A stretch of 64,000 bases of DNA from Diplosphaera chodatii (GCA_032358165.1 JAALGY010000001.1:1984001-2048000), one strand, 5' to 3'; shown: positions 48,105 through 60,602, counted from the stretch's first letter. Notes: a model not told the origin generated them from the sequence alone. Numbers and translations are program-made.

Positions 48105-50133
48105 ATGGCGCTGATGGGCGCAGAGGCAGCGCCACAGCTGACAGCAGCGGAACAGTTTACAGCACTGCTGGCTGATCAAGTAGTGTCGGAGTGGTCAGCA
48201 GCACATCACGACCCAGTTACCCAAGCGCATGAAAGAGTTCTCAAAGTGGTTGGCACCAAGCTCAGGTAGGGCAGGGGGTCAACGAGGCCGTCACAGCTGC
48301 AGCAGCATGTCAGCTGGCCAGCACCCGCATGCATCGTGAGCAGCTGTGCACATGTGCCCGGTGGGGTCAGTGTTCTGGATAAGCAGCCATTGCCTTCGCT
48401 GCAGACCGTGTACCCACGACGGATGGATCAGCGGAGTCTCGGATCTTCTATTGGCGCTGGTAGAGCGTGCGCCATTGAATGTGGCTGCCGCAGCGCTGTG
48501 CTCGCTGTGCCTAAAAGTGACAATGGAAGCGCAGCAGGTTGGAGGGACTTCTGCACTTCCGGCATTGAATGTCGCAGTCACGGCACTGACGGTCTGATCT
48601 GCCAAAACGTTCCGGACGCACGTAACAGCTATCACGTCACACTCTATCGCTGCATCGATGTTGCACGTCACGTGCAAATCCAGGTCGAGGAGGACACGGG
48701 GCCGGCGCTTGCATGCACCACGACAACCTACACCGCCAGCTGCCGCCTCCCCTCTCTGGGCAGGTTGGCTGATGCGCATCATTCCAGTATACATCCGCAT
48801 GTACCCTTTCTCACCCTGGTACCCTGTCACTGCTGGTGACCCTGCCGAGTGGTGCGATGAACAGACGCCTTGCCAGGCAAGGGTGCCTGTCTGCATTGGC
48901 AGGTCGCTTCGGCGCCTGGGATTGGTCACAGCGGCAGATGAGCTACTGCCAGGCATCGTCAGCCACGCAGTCCTGTCGTTGATGTCACTCACGGAGCCCC
49001 TGCTCGACTCCCAGCCAGTTCTGGATGCAGCTCGGCAGCTGCAGCCGGCAGCCCTGGGGTGCCTCAGGTCAGCGTAGGCCAAGTGCTTCTGGGGTTTGAG
49101 GTTCAGTGTGTACAGTGTGCCACATGCATGCTGCTACACCATGCAATGTGCTGCAATGCGGAAGGGCATCAAAGCTGGGCCGATTCAAGCATCTTCATCA
49201 AATGTCAAGATGCTTTTTTGATGGTTCGAATACAGCGCACTACTGCTATACCTGGTGTTACTGCAGGCAGCCAGCCTGGCTACCGCCAGCCCTGGAGCAG
49301 GTCACTGCCGCACGCTGTGCTGCACACCTCGCATATGTGGCTGCTTCAGGCGAGCCACTGCTGCTTGTGTACGATAGTGTGCCGATCTGCCTTGTACAGA
49401 GCCCTTGACCGCTGACCGCGGCCCTGCTGCTAAGCTTCGTACCGGGCAGCGCGGGTTACAGGAGAGGCCAGATAGCTACCGAGACTGTTGGGCCGCCCAA
49501 GATATGTGCTGCAATCACTGCGTCAACCCTGTGCCTGCAGAGGAGGGTTTACACGGAGCAGTGCCGCTGCTGCTGCAGAACCTGGAGCTGTGCTGGACCT
49601 ACTTGCAGGCAGATCATGATGCACTGGCAGCAGATGCAGCCAAGTCTGGGGTGCCTCTGAGAAGCGCGGCCAGCAGAGCAGCAGGGGATGCGTATGCTTC
49701 TGACAGCAGCGCAGCAGCTGCTGGCACAGGCGGGTGTGAGGCCTCGCGGTGGGCAAAGCCTGTGGCTGAGACGCTGCGGACGCTGCAGCTGGTGTGGGCC
49801 GAAGTGAGTGGCGTGACGGACGCTGATGCTGAAGCGATTGCAAGCGCTGCCATCTTGTTCGCCAGCCACGAGACCGTCACATGGCCGCAGCTGCCAGGGC
49901 CTGACGATGACGCTGATGCCAGCATATGCCTCGGTATGGACGCCATACTGCGTTTCGACGGTCCAGCAGCAGTGGCTGTGCAGCAGACGCTGCTGATGCT
50001 GCTGGCCGGCCATCTGGAGGCAGCAAGCATCCAGCTGGCAAGGACGTTTCCTGTGTCCGCAGCAGCATACATCTGTGGAAGCGCTGGGCCGTCTCTGCTG
50101 ACACCTGAGGCGTCAGGTTCGACAGCAACATGC

Positions 50134-50194
<61 letters not shown>

Positions 50195-53100
50195 GGAACT
50201 CAGCAGCGGCGGCGTCCTCTACAGAGCCGACTACAGCTCCAGCAGAGGCACGGCTGTCCACCGCCACCGCCCAGCCTAATCCTCTCGTCACGGACGAGTT
50301 GTCCAACATCGCGGTGTACGCCCAGTGGGTCAATGATGCATGCCTCAGGTCCGAGGGCCTGCAGCCGCTGATTCAGCCGGGCTCTGGGTATGGCGAGGCC
50401 TGGGCAGCCGCTGTTGCCACAGCCCTGGCGGCCGTGGCACGCTGCTTCGGGCGCGATGCACCAGAGATGCCACCAGACGCGCGCTTCTCCGCCTTCGTGG
50501 CCATGACGGTCCTCGCAAACGTCGCCACCCCGCTGCTGCAGTGGTTCGCTTCGAGCGGTCCAGAGGCCCTGCGGCAGGAGGCCGGCGTGCAGCTGCTGGA
50601 TGCGCTTGCGCTCTACTGGTCATGCGAGTCGGCTCTCACGCAACCGCTCTTCAAGGTTGGGCTCTTGCTGCAACCCACCAATCGTGGCAGTTGCGTTTGC
50701 TGTGAGTTGATCGTAAGCTTGACGCACCAATGTTCAAACGCTGTGATAGATGCTGAATGGCGTTGGCATGCGTGGCATCATCTGCCCACGCTTGCCGAGC
50801 TGTTGCATGGGCAACGGTCATGCACTTGCCCCTGGCTCTGGTGATGGTGGGCTGTGCACTCCGCTTTCCAGGGCATGCCCTCCTGCGTGGGCAGCCTGCG
50901 CAGGGCTGAACCTGCGCTGGCTGCAGCTGTTGAGGCGGTTGCAGCGGCGGGCGAAGGCGGCAGCGGTGTAGCCAGGGGCGGCGGTGACAGCGGGAAGCAG
51001 CAGCAAGGGCAGGTGCCGTCGCCACTCATCGAAGCAGCGTGCGCTGGCGCCATTGCTCTGACACGTGAGCCCTGCTGAGCTCCTGCACAATCTCCTGGGG
51101 GGTGTACCGCATGTTGCAGGGTGTGCAAATGACAGACTCGGCACTGAGCTGGAATTCGGTGCTGTGTCCAGATACACTTTGTGATGATGAGCAGCAGCAT
51201 TGCGCGTCATAAACCATGACCGGACACTTCGCCTGGCTGCATTGATCTGAGGCTTTGCAGCAAAACTGCTTCCATGTCCTGGACACTGCGCCTGCACACC
51301 GGCAACTGATTATCCTGCAAACCCTGAAAGGTTTGACATGCAGGACACGAGCAGAGGGCATCGTTTGGCACGAGTCAGCCCGACCACATTGCTGTGGGAC
51401 TGTCCACGGTTCAGGACGGTGCGAGGCTGATGACCCGCCTGCTGCATTCCTTCACGCCCCTGGCAGCATACCTCCTGACAGCCGCAAACGCTGCAGTCGA
51501 GCTGGTCAAAGCGCTGGAGGTGGGTGCAACGCCTGTTAAACGTTGTACAATAGGCAAGTTCGCCCTTTGGGTCTGTCTCACTACAGTAACAGCATCACAG
51601 AAACATGCACCTTGTCATAGGCGCCAGCAGGCGCTCAAACAGCATGATGAAGGCACTCTAGCACAACCAGCTGCTGGGGCTCATGTAGATGGTTGTGCAA
51701 ACGCTGCATTGCAGGCGGTCAGCACCGCTTTCGATGTGTCGTCGCATGCGGTGGCGCTCGGCCGCAGGTGCCCAGCGGAGCTCCTCGCCGCGAGGAGCGC
51801 TTTCCCGCACATCATCCCAACGATCACGTCGCTGTGTCAGCCGCTGGCGCTGCTCGCTCGGCAGGTGCTGCTGGCCCCGGCTGCGCTGCAATGTGCTCAC
51901 CTTGTGCTGCTGGGCCTCTGCCAGTGCTGCTTGCCAAATTTGCAGGCGATTGCCAGGATGAGGGTGCTCAGATGCTGGAGGAGTGCTCCAGATCTGGCGT
52001 ATGATGCTGCTGTGTCAGTGCGCCTGACAGCACACAGAGCCTCTCATCTGACTGCAGCAGCGGAGGCGTTCACTGGCTGGCTGTCCGGCATTGCAGCATA
52101 AGTCTGTGGGTGCTGTACCCTAAACCCTAATCCCACATGCGTCGCAGGCTCCGCAGCAGCACCGCATGTGGGCCGATGCGGAGTTCACGGAGCATGCTAC
52201 CTGGCCGCGGCTCGCAGCGCAGCTCAGGCAGGTAGGCACGAAGCTGGGGTCAGTATTGTCATTCGCATTGTCCTCGTTGCTCAGGCGGTGATGTTCAGGG
52301 GTTAGAGCGCCTGATGTGGAGGCGGGCATGCTGAAACCTTGATGTGGAGGCCGGCTTGCATGATGTCAGGCTGATGTTGCAGCTCCACATCAGAATGACT
52401 TGCCCAGAGTGCGACTTGTGTCTCACACCTTCGCAATGTATGCCCTGCAGCAAGTGCGGCAGCAGCCGACGGGGAAGCGGCTGTTGGTCGAGAGAGCGGT
52501 TGCCAGCGTGACGCAGGCAATGGAGGACGCAAAACGAGGTGGGTCATGGTGTCTTGTGCCACATCGGATCCTGCATTTGCACACCGGCACCCTGATGCCA
52601 AACCACCATTGCGTCCCTTATCATTGAATTTTGTACGACTCTGTAGGGACGCCATCAGAGATCAGTGCTGCAGAGGAGGCCTCTGGGCACAACAGCCCAT
52701 GGCCGGATGCTGAACATGGCACACACAGCAGTGAGGCTGCCGTGGCGGGCAGGACGGCAGCGGCTGCAGGGACAGCTGCGGCACGGCGGACGGTTGCTGA
52801 CGCCAACGCCGCCATGGCTGCCCTCCTGGTGCGTGCGCCTACATTGTGTAAGTCGGCAATCCCAGCAATCCGCAGTGTGGTTGTCCTGCACCCTATACAG
52901 CTGTTCCCACGCAGCGTTGTTTTTGCATGGGACTAGGCTTCAGCTTGGTGCCCAACCTATAGTTGCCTGAGCTGCTTCGTAGCATGGCCCCTGCTGACCG
53001 TCTGCTGACCGGGCCCCCCCGCCACCCCATATGGAGCCCGCATCCCATCGTGTTCACGACACAGAGTGAGTGGCAACTGCCACTGCAGGCCGAGGAGGAG

Positions 53101-53553
53101 GGCCGGGCGCCGGCGGCCGCCCCCAGCAAGGCGGCCCTCAAGCGCGCCCGCAGGAAGGCCGCCGAAGCCGCAGCTGCGGCTGCCGCGTCCGGCCTGAGTC
53201 CGCAGGAGGAAAGCGACGTGCGAGCGCCTGCATCCGCTGACATGGCAGCAGCACAAGACAGCCTGCAGAAGCTGGGCCTTCAGGACGGAGCAGACAGCAC
53301 TGCTATTGCAGCGCCCCCTGTGCCAGGGTGGATGATGTGCCCGCTGAGCCATGCCGTCCTGGTCGACCCTGTGCTGTGCACTGGCGATGGGCAGTCGTAT
53401 GAGCGAGCTGCCATCACGCGGTGGCTGGAAACATCTGGCACGTCCCCAGTCACAGGGCAGCCGCTGGCGTCACGGGAAGTGCTGCCCAACCATGCGCTGC
53501 GCAGCATTATCCAGGCAGCACAAGCACGCTCTGCGGGCACAAGACTGGGGTGA
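48105..53553 (+). CDS. U-box E3 ubiquitin ligase paralogue U8
   Basis: Exons: 48105-48265, 48405-48537, 48684-48763, 48903-49067, 49267-49349, 49541-50655, 50872-51064, 51344-51519, 51715-51864, 52148-52231, 52451-52538, 52647-52828, 53089-53553; open throughout, 1,024 residues. The start MALMGAEAAPQL lies in GCAATGG context; an in-frame Met at 48030 is possible but not supported by other copies. Exon 9 is 150 nt instead of 87-90, adding 21 residues at its 5' end in frame. Exon 6 contains a pure alanine run coded by 15 GCA codons. Exon 13 is the shortest (154 residues), its linker before the U-box reduced. The U-box (53329-53526) has RWLETS and EVLPNHALRSII; the Trp is kept. Shares a 165-nt exon 4, an 83-nt exon 5 and the exon 1 core (VSEW...AHE) with U10. 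Intron 5 donor is GCGAGC. Confidence 0.87.
50137..50193 (+). repeat. (GCA)15-ACA-(GCA)3 poly-Ala tract in U8 exon 6
   Basis: Nineteen consecutive codons of GCA with one ACA, read in frame as Ala with one Thr. It lies in the variable linker of exon 6, where other copies have mixed Ala/Pro sequence. Trinucleotide slippage would change protein length without breaking the frame. Confidence 0.9.
52118..52134 (+). repeat. Telomere-like CCCTAAACCCTAATCCC in U8 intron 9
   Basis: About two CCCTAAA units, the complement of TTTAGGG, between exons 9 and 10. It contains the plant telo-box word AAACCCTAA. Short enough to be chance. Confidence 0.5.
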
Positions 53554-53980
53554 GAAGGTCCCCGTTGGTAGGTCAGCAACCTGTTGTGCACTATGTATCA
53601 TGTGACTCCTAGAACCGATGACGGCTATGACTGCTGTGTTTGGGCGCGGGGACCTCTGAGTTCCTTGCTGCTCTGCTTGATTGCTCTGTGCTTCTGTTTA
53701 CCTTCTGGACGCCTGGAGACTCTGCACACCATGGCTTTAGGTGGTCTGCACCGTTTTTGTCGGTTATGTGCAGTTTGTCCAGGTGACAGTGGATGTTGAC
53801 CGCATTGTGTTTACAACACAAGATACCAGCGTGTAGTAGGCCACCTGCAACGGAAGAATCTGCATGGGTTAGCGCAAAATGATTGCTCTGGGCCCTACCT
53901 TGCGGGGTGTGTTGTGTACATTTGTCTGTGTATCTGTAGCTGCAATGATGCCGGCTGCTGCATGTTTGGTGAGGGAACTT

Positions 53981-53985
53981 TGTAA
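53981..53985 (+). terminator. TGTAA poly(A) signal, U8
   Basis: TGTAA 428 nt after the U8 stop and about 100 nt before the U9 upstream block. Confidence 0.4.
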
Positions 53986-54082
53986 GACTTGATGAATGTG
54001 ACCATCAAATCTACCCATCACTCATCATGCCCGGTCAACAGGCAGAAGGCAGCATGGGGTAGACATGTCACATGTGAGCAGC

Positions 54083-54101
54083 CGTTGCTGCAGGGTGTGC
54101 C
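54083..54101 (+). promoter_or_regulatory. Recurrent upstream block, copy U9
   Basis: CGTTGCTGCAGGGTGTGCC, ending about 175 bp before the U9 ATG, the same spacing as in its relative U7. Confidence 0.4.
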
Positions 54102-54275
54102 ACCGAGTGTGGTCATCCGCACTAGCCGCTGTGCCGGCATCTTCGTGGCTGGCAAATCATCTATGATATAGTGACACGTCTACAACGCCTCTGTCTGCGG
54201 CGTGTCGAGTGGGCAGTGAGGTCCATGCAGTGGTGAAATCACAGTGCATGGGTGGTGGGATCCACATTTGTACAG

Positions 54276-57200
54276 ATGGACGCTGCAGAGTTGGAGCACT
54301 ACCGGCAGCTGGCGCTTGCCATTGCTGCTGACTTCAATCCAAATGCTATGCGCACATTACCAGGCCATGCCTACTGCACAGATCAACAGTTGCTCGGCAT
54401 CGTGGCCGAACAGAAATGCAGGTGGGTGGCGTGCTTGATGCGTTGCTTTGGTGCATCGACTGCACAAATCCGCGCATGGTGTACAAAAAGCGCTCTCGAC
54501 CAACTGAAGACACTCTCGCAGTATATATCTGGCACCCGACACACCATCCTCTGACCGCAGATGTGTGCATGCATGCAGCCACTGGAAAGGTATCGACACC
54601 AAGAAATACATCGTAGGAGTCCCGGCAACACTGGTGTCGCTGGCAGAGCATGCGAAACTGACAGTAGCCGCCACAGCGCTGTGCGCACTTGCCGAGCAGC
54701 TGCTGCTGCCGATGCCCAAGGCAAGCGTCAGTAAACTGTGCTTCACCGGAGGCAGCCTGCGACACTCTGGTATTCTGATGACGCACAGCAACTTTGAGGA
54801 TGCACTCGCATGATGCTGATGCGCTGCCATGCTGCAAACCCAGATGTCAAAGAACGACATACGGGGAGGCTGCCTGAGCATCAAGACCTGGACCGCAAGG
54901 CTTGGCCTCGCCTCCCTAGGCAGGTGAGCCGCTGCGTGCTCGTCACCTGTTCGCCTGTGCACCGCATGCAGCGCTGCCAGAACTCTTGCGCAGAGCAGGA
55001 CACGCACCGCTCACTGCCGTGTGGCCGCCTGCGATGGCAGGGCGCTCCGACGCCCTGGATTCATAGCCGCAGCGGAGGGTATCACTAAGGATGTGGTCAG
55101 CCTCCTAGCCATTGACCTGCTGTCAGTTGTGGAGGATCTGACGGACAATGCAGCCGTCCGCTTGCTAGCAACATCGCAGCTGAGCCCAGCAGCCGCAGCG
55201 TGCCTAAGGTGGGCTCAAGGCTCTTAGCCTCTACATGCACTCACGAATGATGGTGCCAATTTTTGTGAACCGCTGCGCAGGCGCTAGCAGCTGTGAGCTG
55301 TTCAGGAGCGTCTGGCTGAAATAGCAATGCATACTGCAGGTTGGCGGCCAAGCTTCCGGCAGGCACAGCGCGGATCGGCGCTGCATGCTTTGCTTCACGC
55401 CTTGCGCACGTAGCTGCTACAGGCAAGCCACTGCTGCTCCCCTAACATGCTGCGCTCAGTGCATGTTAAACCCATTCGGAAGTCTGCAAGCCCGTTCCAA
55501 TCAGGACTGTGCATGGTCAAGTGATGCCGACTGGTGATCTGAGGAGGACCCGGCAGTGAAGTGCAGCAGTTTGCCATAGGCATGCAGCACAATCAGCGCC
55601 CTCAAACCTTGCGCCTGCAGAGGGTTTCTTGCCTGGCGGCGCGCCGCTGCTGCGGCAGCACCTGGAGCTGTGCACGGCTAGCATGGAGGCAGACTGCGAC
55701 GCGTGGGTGGCGTTTGCAGCCCGGCCGCGTGCCGCTGGCGTCGCAGGCTCCAGCCCAGGGGCAGCAGGCAGCGCCGCAGCAGGCGCCGAGGTGCCTGGCG
55801 GCAGCCCCTCCCCCTCCCACTGGGCGAGCCCCATGACCGACGCGCTGCACACGCTGACCACCCTGTTGGGGTCGCAAAGCAAGGGGAGTGCGGATGGCCA
55901 TGGCCAGGCAGTCCTGCGCGCCTCGAAGTCGCTCATCATCCACGAGTGCGCCACGCGGGACCCGCTGGAGCTGTGCGACGCTGCGTCCGCCGCTTCAGCG
56001 TCCAGCATGGAGATCACGGCTGCCCTGCGCCTGCGGGGGTCGGAAGCGGCGGGCGTACAGCGCGAGCTCATGCGCTTCCTGGCCGGGCAGCTGACGGCCT
56101 TTTCCGCGGAGGTGGCTGTGGCGTTTTCTGTGCAGACAGAGCAGGGTACAGAAGAGGTCGCCGACACAGATACCCGCGCACCCGAGCCAGCACTGGAACA
56201 GTCAGCGGCAGCTTCTGTAGAACCGGTGTCAGGTTCTGCCACCTGGCCCCCTGGCCTACACGATGCGGCCGTCATGGCCAACTTGGCCAGCTGCGTCACC
56301 CTGGTCAACAGCGAGTGCCTCAGCAGCAACGCGCTGCAGCCGCTGCTGATGCCAGGCACCGATGGCGGTCAGGCCTGGGCTGCAGCAGTTGCACATGCCC
56401 TGGCAATTGCCGCACGCTGCTTCCAGAGGGATGCTCCGGAGGTGCCCTCAGATGCACGCATGTCAGCGTTTCTGGCTGCAACCAGCCTCGCCAAGGCCGC
56501 CATGGGGCTGCTGCGGCCTTTCATTGCGGCTGATCTGGAGGGCCCACAGCAGAAGGGCGGGGTGTGCCTGATGCGAGCGCTGGCTGCGCATCATTCATCG
56601 ATTTCAGCCACAACAGCGCCAATGTTTGAGGTTGGTCTTCCTGCACAGTCCAGCTTTCACCTGTGCTATTGCTCTCAGTCATTGCAGGCGTGCGCGTGCG
56701 CGCGATGCAGAGTGTATCACACGCATGCATGACTTGTGTCCGCCTGACTTCACCTGCAAGCCTGCTGTACAAACACGAACCTGCACATGCAACATCAGAG
56801 CCAATGCTGAGAATGAGTATGCTCTGGGCTCAGGCCAACCCCGCTGCAGTGAGCATGTTCCGCTTGACAAGGGGAGCGGTGGCCGCGGCCATCCAGGCGA
56901 CTGCGGTGGCGGGGGAAGGCAGCACTGCGGGTCGAGGTGGCAGCAGGAAGCAGCGGGATGGGCAGCAGATGCTGGGGCGGGTGCCGCCGTCTCGCATCAG
57001 CGCGGCATGCCTCGCCACCATGACTCTGATCCGTATGTCTCCTCCTCTACGGAGCACCTGTCATCCTTGCACTAGGCTTCTCACAGCATCTGGGTGGAGG
57101 ATGCTCGTGGTACACTGCTGGAATGGCTTCTCATGGCTGTACCGTACCTGTACTTGGTCAACTGTCATCAATAAGCATAGTCACAAGCCTGGATGTTGAG

Positions 57201-59998
57201 AGCTTGTTACGCTGCAACGAAAGGCGGTAGGGAGCTCCGCTGCAGCAGCGGCAAAGCAGGTCCTCCTGCGATGTGAAACCCCTGCACACAGCCTGGTGTG
57301 TGTGATGCAGGGGAGCAGCAAGGGGGCGCCTTTGCAGCAGCAGGCGAGCGGCAGGGCACCAATCAGCGGCCGTACTACGCTGCCCAGGAGGGTGCAAATC
57401 TCATGGCCCGGCTGCTGCGTGCGTACGCACCCCTTGCGGCGCAAGTGCTGACAGCCGAGAACGCCGCCGCCGCGCTGATGTGGAAGCTGGAGGTGCGTCC
57501 GGTGTCATGCAGACGACAGCGTGCAATAATCTGACAATGACGAGCGAAAGCGTCATACATCTAATAGGGCGCACTTCGTTTCAGGGAGCTGGCGTGCTGC
57601 CTGCCCACTGTTGTGTTGCCTGTATGAGGACGGCAAACAAGGCGATGCTGCTGCTTTTGCGCCCTGCCAAATGGTTCCTGCCGGAACGCAGTGATCACAG
57701 TATGCTCAGCTGGGATGCTGTCTGACAGCAACAGGGTGACGACAGACGTGCATGTCTGTGGCACCTCAGTCGGTCCAGCACATGCAAATCTGCACGCACA
57801 TGGTGCACATAGCAGCACTGTCTGCGCTTGTTGACGCCGTGGCCTGAATGACCTTGTGTTGTTGCCTGGCCAGATGTCCTGACCCATGCTGGCCGCAATC
57901 TGTACCCACAGCCATGTGAAGCCTGGCTAGCAATTGAAGTTCGGCAATGCAAGCAAACATGCCATGCTTTCCAGGTAGCAACTGCTCTCGACCCTTGGTC
58001 AGTGTGTCGATGCAGGTGATATCACAGGTCCCTGAAGCTGCCTACCCGCACTTGGTTCCAGTGGTGGTGTCGCTGTGCCAGCCGCTGGCGCTGCTCGTTC
58101 AGCAGGTTGGTGACATCCACTCTGCATCTCATGAAACATGCTGACCTTGACAGTCTGCTGAGAGCTGCCGCCAGTGCTGGCTGCCTGGGGAGCAGCCAGC
58201 GTGTACTTGACCTGCCATGAACTTGGGGTGCAGGGGTTTGTCGTTGATGTTATGCTGCAAAGGGTAGTCAGCATGCATGGCGTGTTTTTTGGCATAACTG
58301 AGCCCAGCACATTCACATTCCGGCGCACTGCGTCACAGCAGGCTGTGCATGACCAACTTTCATTCGAGCCCAGTGTGCGCAATGCAGGATCCAGAGCAGC
58401 ACCGGGTGCTTGCCGATGCACAGCTGTGTCAATGGCAGGACAGGAGCGCTTGGCCGCAGCTTGCAGCCAAGCTCAGGCAGGTGAGCACAGAGGCATTTGA
58501 AGCAAGCCCTCCATCATGGCTTGGCAGGAGCATCACATGTGTAACATCAAATAGCCTGTCATCATACCTCGCTGTGCGTTGGTCGCACCTGCTGCATACA
58601 GCACAGCCAGCCTCACGGTTCAAAGTCACTATGTTGCTGCTGCACTATGTCGCCAGACCACCCACTGGTAAAAGCATGAGGTGATGCTGCCAACTGTGGG
58701 TCATGCAGCAAGCGTTGAGACAGCCTGCGGCGAGGCAAGCTGTGGTCGACAAAGCGGTGGCAGCGGTTACGCAGGCAATGGAGAACGCGTTGCAAGGTGG
58801 GCGGACAAGGGCCTACTGCTGGGTTGGCATTCACACGCGAGACGTGTCGACTGCCTTCTGCGGTGCTTGCTGAAGTTTCACCTGCAGAAGGCAGCCTGCC
58901 GTGATGCACCCCTGCACACCTTGCAGGGGCGCCGTGTGGGCGGGGTGCAGCAAGCAGTGCAGCGGGGCTGCAGCACTGTTGCCTGCCAGGGGCAGGCAGG
59001 GCAGTAGCTGCTGGAGGTGCTTCCTGTGCTTCCTCGCAGCAGCGGACGGCGGCTGATGCGGATGCCGCCATGGCTGCCCTGCTGGTGAGTGGGTTCATCA
59101 GGCTCATTGTTCATCTCTTTGCTCCTGCTACACCCTTTCATGGAGGCATTATCATCGCAAGAGTATATTTGCCTCGTCATGCTGCATTTGGTGCGATCAG
59201 TCAGTACCAGCGTGCATGCTTCGAAGTGTAGGACTGCTTGTGTTTATTCTCTGTTGTTACAACCCTCACATGTGCACCTGCCCCTCAGTCTGCAACCCGC
59301 ACCAGTCTGGGCTAGTGGCCTGGGAGTTTGCACCACGCATGCTTGCATCTGTACAGACTCCACGAATCATACTGCACATGCAGGCCGAAGAGGAGGGCCA
59401 GGCGCCAGACGCTACCCCCAGCAAAGCAGCATCCAAGCGTGCTCGCAAGAAGGCAGCCGCCGCTGCTGCTGCAGCTGTCGTATCAGCGCCGGTCTCCAAG
59501 GGGGCAGCAGTCGCCTCGACGACCCCTCCATCTGCCAGCACGGCACACGATCCTGGCCCAGTGGCAGCAGGACAGGCAGCCAACGAGCATGCAGCCACCC
59601 TGGATGGCAGTGCAAGCTCGCCGCCTGTAGGTGCAGCAGCAGTGCCAGCACCAAACGAGGGGACACGAGACTGTGCAGCCGATGACGTGGCGGCTGTACA
59701 CAGCAGCCTGCGAGTGCTGCACTTGCAGCACAGCGCTGCAGCCAGCAGCAGAGCGCCTGAGCCTGCTGTGCCGGGATGGATGCGTTGCCCGCTGACCCAG
59801 GCCCTGCTGGTTGACCCGGTGCTGTGCTCTGGCGATGGGCAGACATATGAGCGATCAGCAATCACTCAGCGGCTGGCGGCATCTGACACGTCCCCCGTGA
59901 CAGGGCAGCCACTGCTCTCCCGAGACCTGCTGCCGAACCATACGCTGCGCAGCATCATCCAGGCAGCACAGGCGCGCTCCTCACGGAAACAGGAATAG
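54276..59998 (+). CDS. U-box E3 ligase paralogue U9, U-box Trp replaced by Arg
   Basis: Exons: 54276-54421, 54579-54720, 54844-54923, 55041-55208, 55340-55422, 55621-56630, 56834-57032, 57311-57492, 58016-58105, 58388-58480, 58709-58796, 58927-59084, 59384-59998; open throughout, 1,017 residues. The start MDAAELEHYRQLALAIAADF parallels U7 (SRELAAAIAADF). Introns 2 and 5 have GC donors (GCAAGC). Exon 6 is the shortest in the array (1,010 nt) because the central linker is reduced. The U-box (59777-59974) has GWMRCPLTQALLVDPVLC, GQTYERSA, QRLAAS, SPVTGQP and LLPNHTLRSII; the Trp found in most copies is Arg, which in plant PUBs is a position whose mutation abolishes ligase activity, so activity is doubtful. 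Exon 13 starts with codons that differ from the near-identical block in U6-U8, and its basic stretch is SKAASKRARKKA. Confidence 0.86.
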
Positions 59999-60376
59999 TT
60001 GTCAGATATGTGGTGTCAGCAACTTTGGTGTGCACTGCAAACTGTCATTGTCACACGGAAGCAGTGCCGGTTTGGGTCGTTTGGTGCAACTGCAACTCTT
60101 CAGCCTCAGCAGTGCTCTGCTTGTCAGCTCTGCGATTCTTGGTTTTCAGCTTGCAGCAACGTGATTCTGCACACATTGTGTTGCTACACACTGCTGACGT
60201 GCATGCGTGCAGCATGCCATTGTTTGATTGCAACTATGCGTAGTGTGAGAACTGACCTGCACACTTGGGGCAATACTGGTAGTATATAGTGTCCGGTACC
60301 ATTGACAATGGTTTGCCCGCGCACGCAGCGGTAGCTTGGCTGACTGCATGCTCGTATGTGGTGTGAGTCCCATCGT

Positions 60377-60381
60377 TGTAA
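60377..60381 (+). terminator. TGTAA poly(A) signal, U9
   Basis: TGTAA 379 nt after the U9 stop and 90 nt before the U10 upstream block. Confidence 0.4.
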
Positions 60382-60470
60382 GGGCTGAGGGTTGTGGCCA
60401 GTATTCCTGTCCGTCACTCAGAATGTCAAGCTGCAGGCAGTGTTGTGCAAGGACATCATGGTGGTGGCAG

Positions 60471-60488
60471 CCTTGCTGCAGGGTGCCC
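60471..60488 (+). promoter_or_regulatory. Recurrent upstream block, copy U10
   Basis: CCTTGCTGCAGGGTGCCC, nearly the same as in U8 (TTGCTGCAGGGTGCCC), but 115 bp before the first Met because U10 has a longer exon 1. Confidence 0.4.
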
Positions 60489-60602
60489 TGCTACTGATTC
60501 AGGTACAGCTGGCATCTCGTCACGTGCAGGCGCTGAGTGCCCAAACCCACTTGCATATGCCGTCAAACGACGTCTCAATGAGTTGCTGCTTTCGCTGTTG
60601 CA

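Larger units (their letters stand above)
53554..54275. other. Spacer U8-U9
   Basis: Holds the U8 3' UTR and the U9 upstream block; no gene seen. Confidence 0.55.
59999..60602. other. Spacer U9-U10 (shortest)
   Basis: Holds the U9 3' UTR and the U10 upstream block; no gene seen. Confidence 0.55.

Noticed and set aside
54244..54275. GTG starts upstream of U9 Met
   Set aside because: Non-ATG starts are not expected in a nuclear gene of this type, and the ATG at 54276 fits the family.
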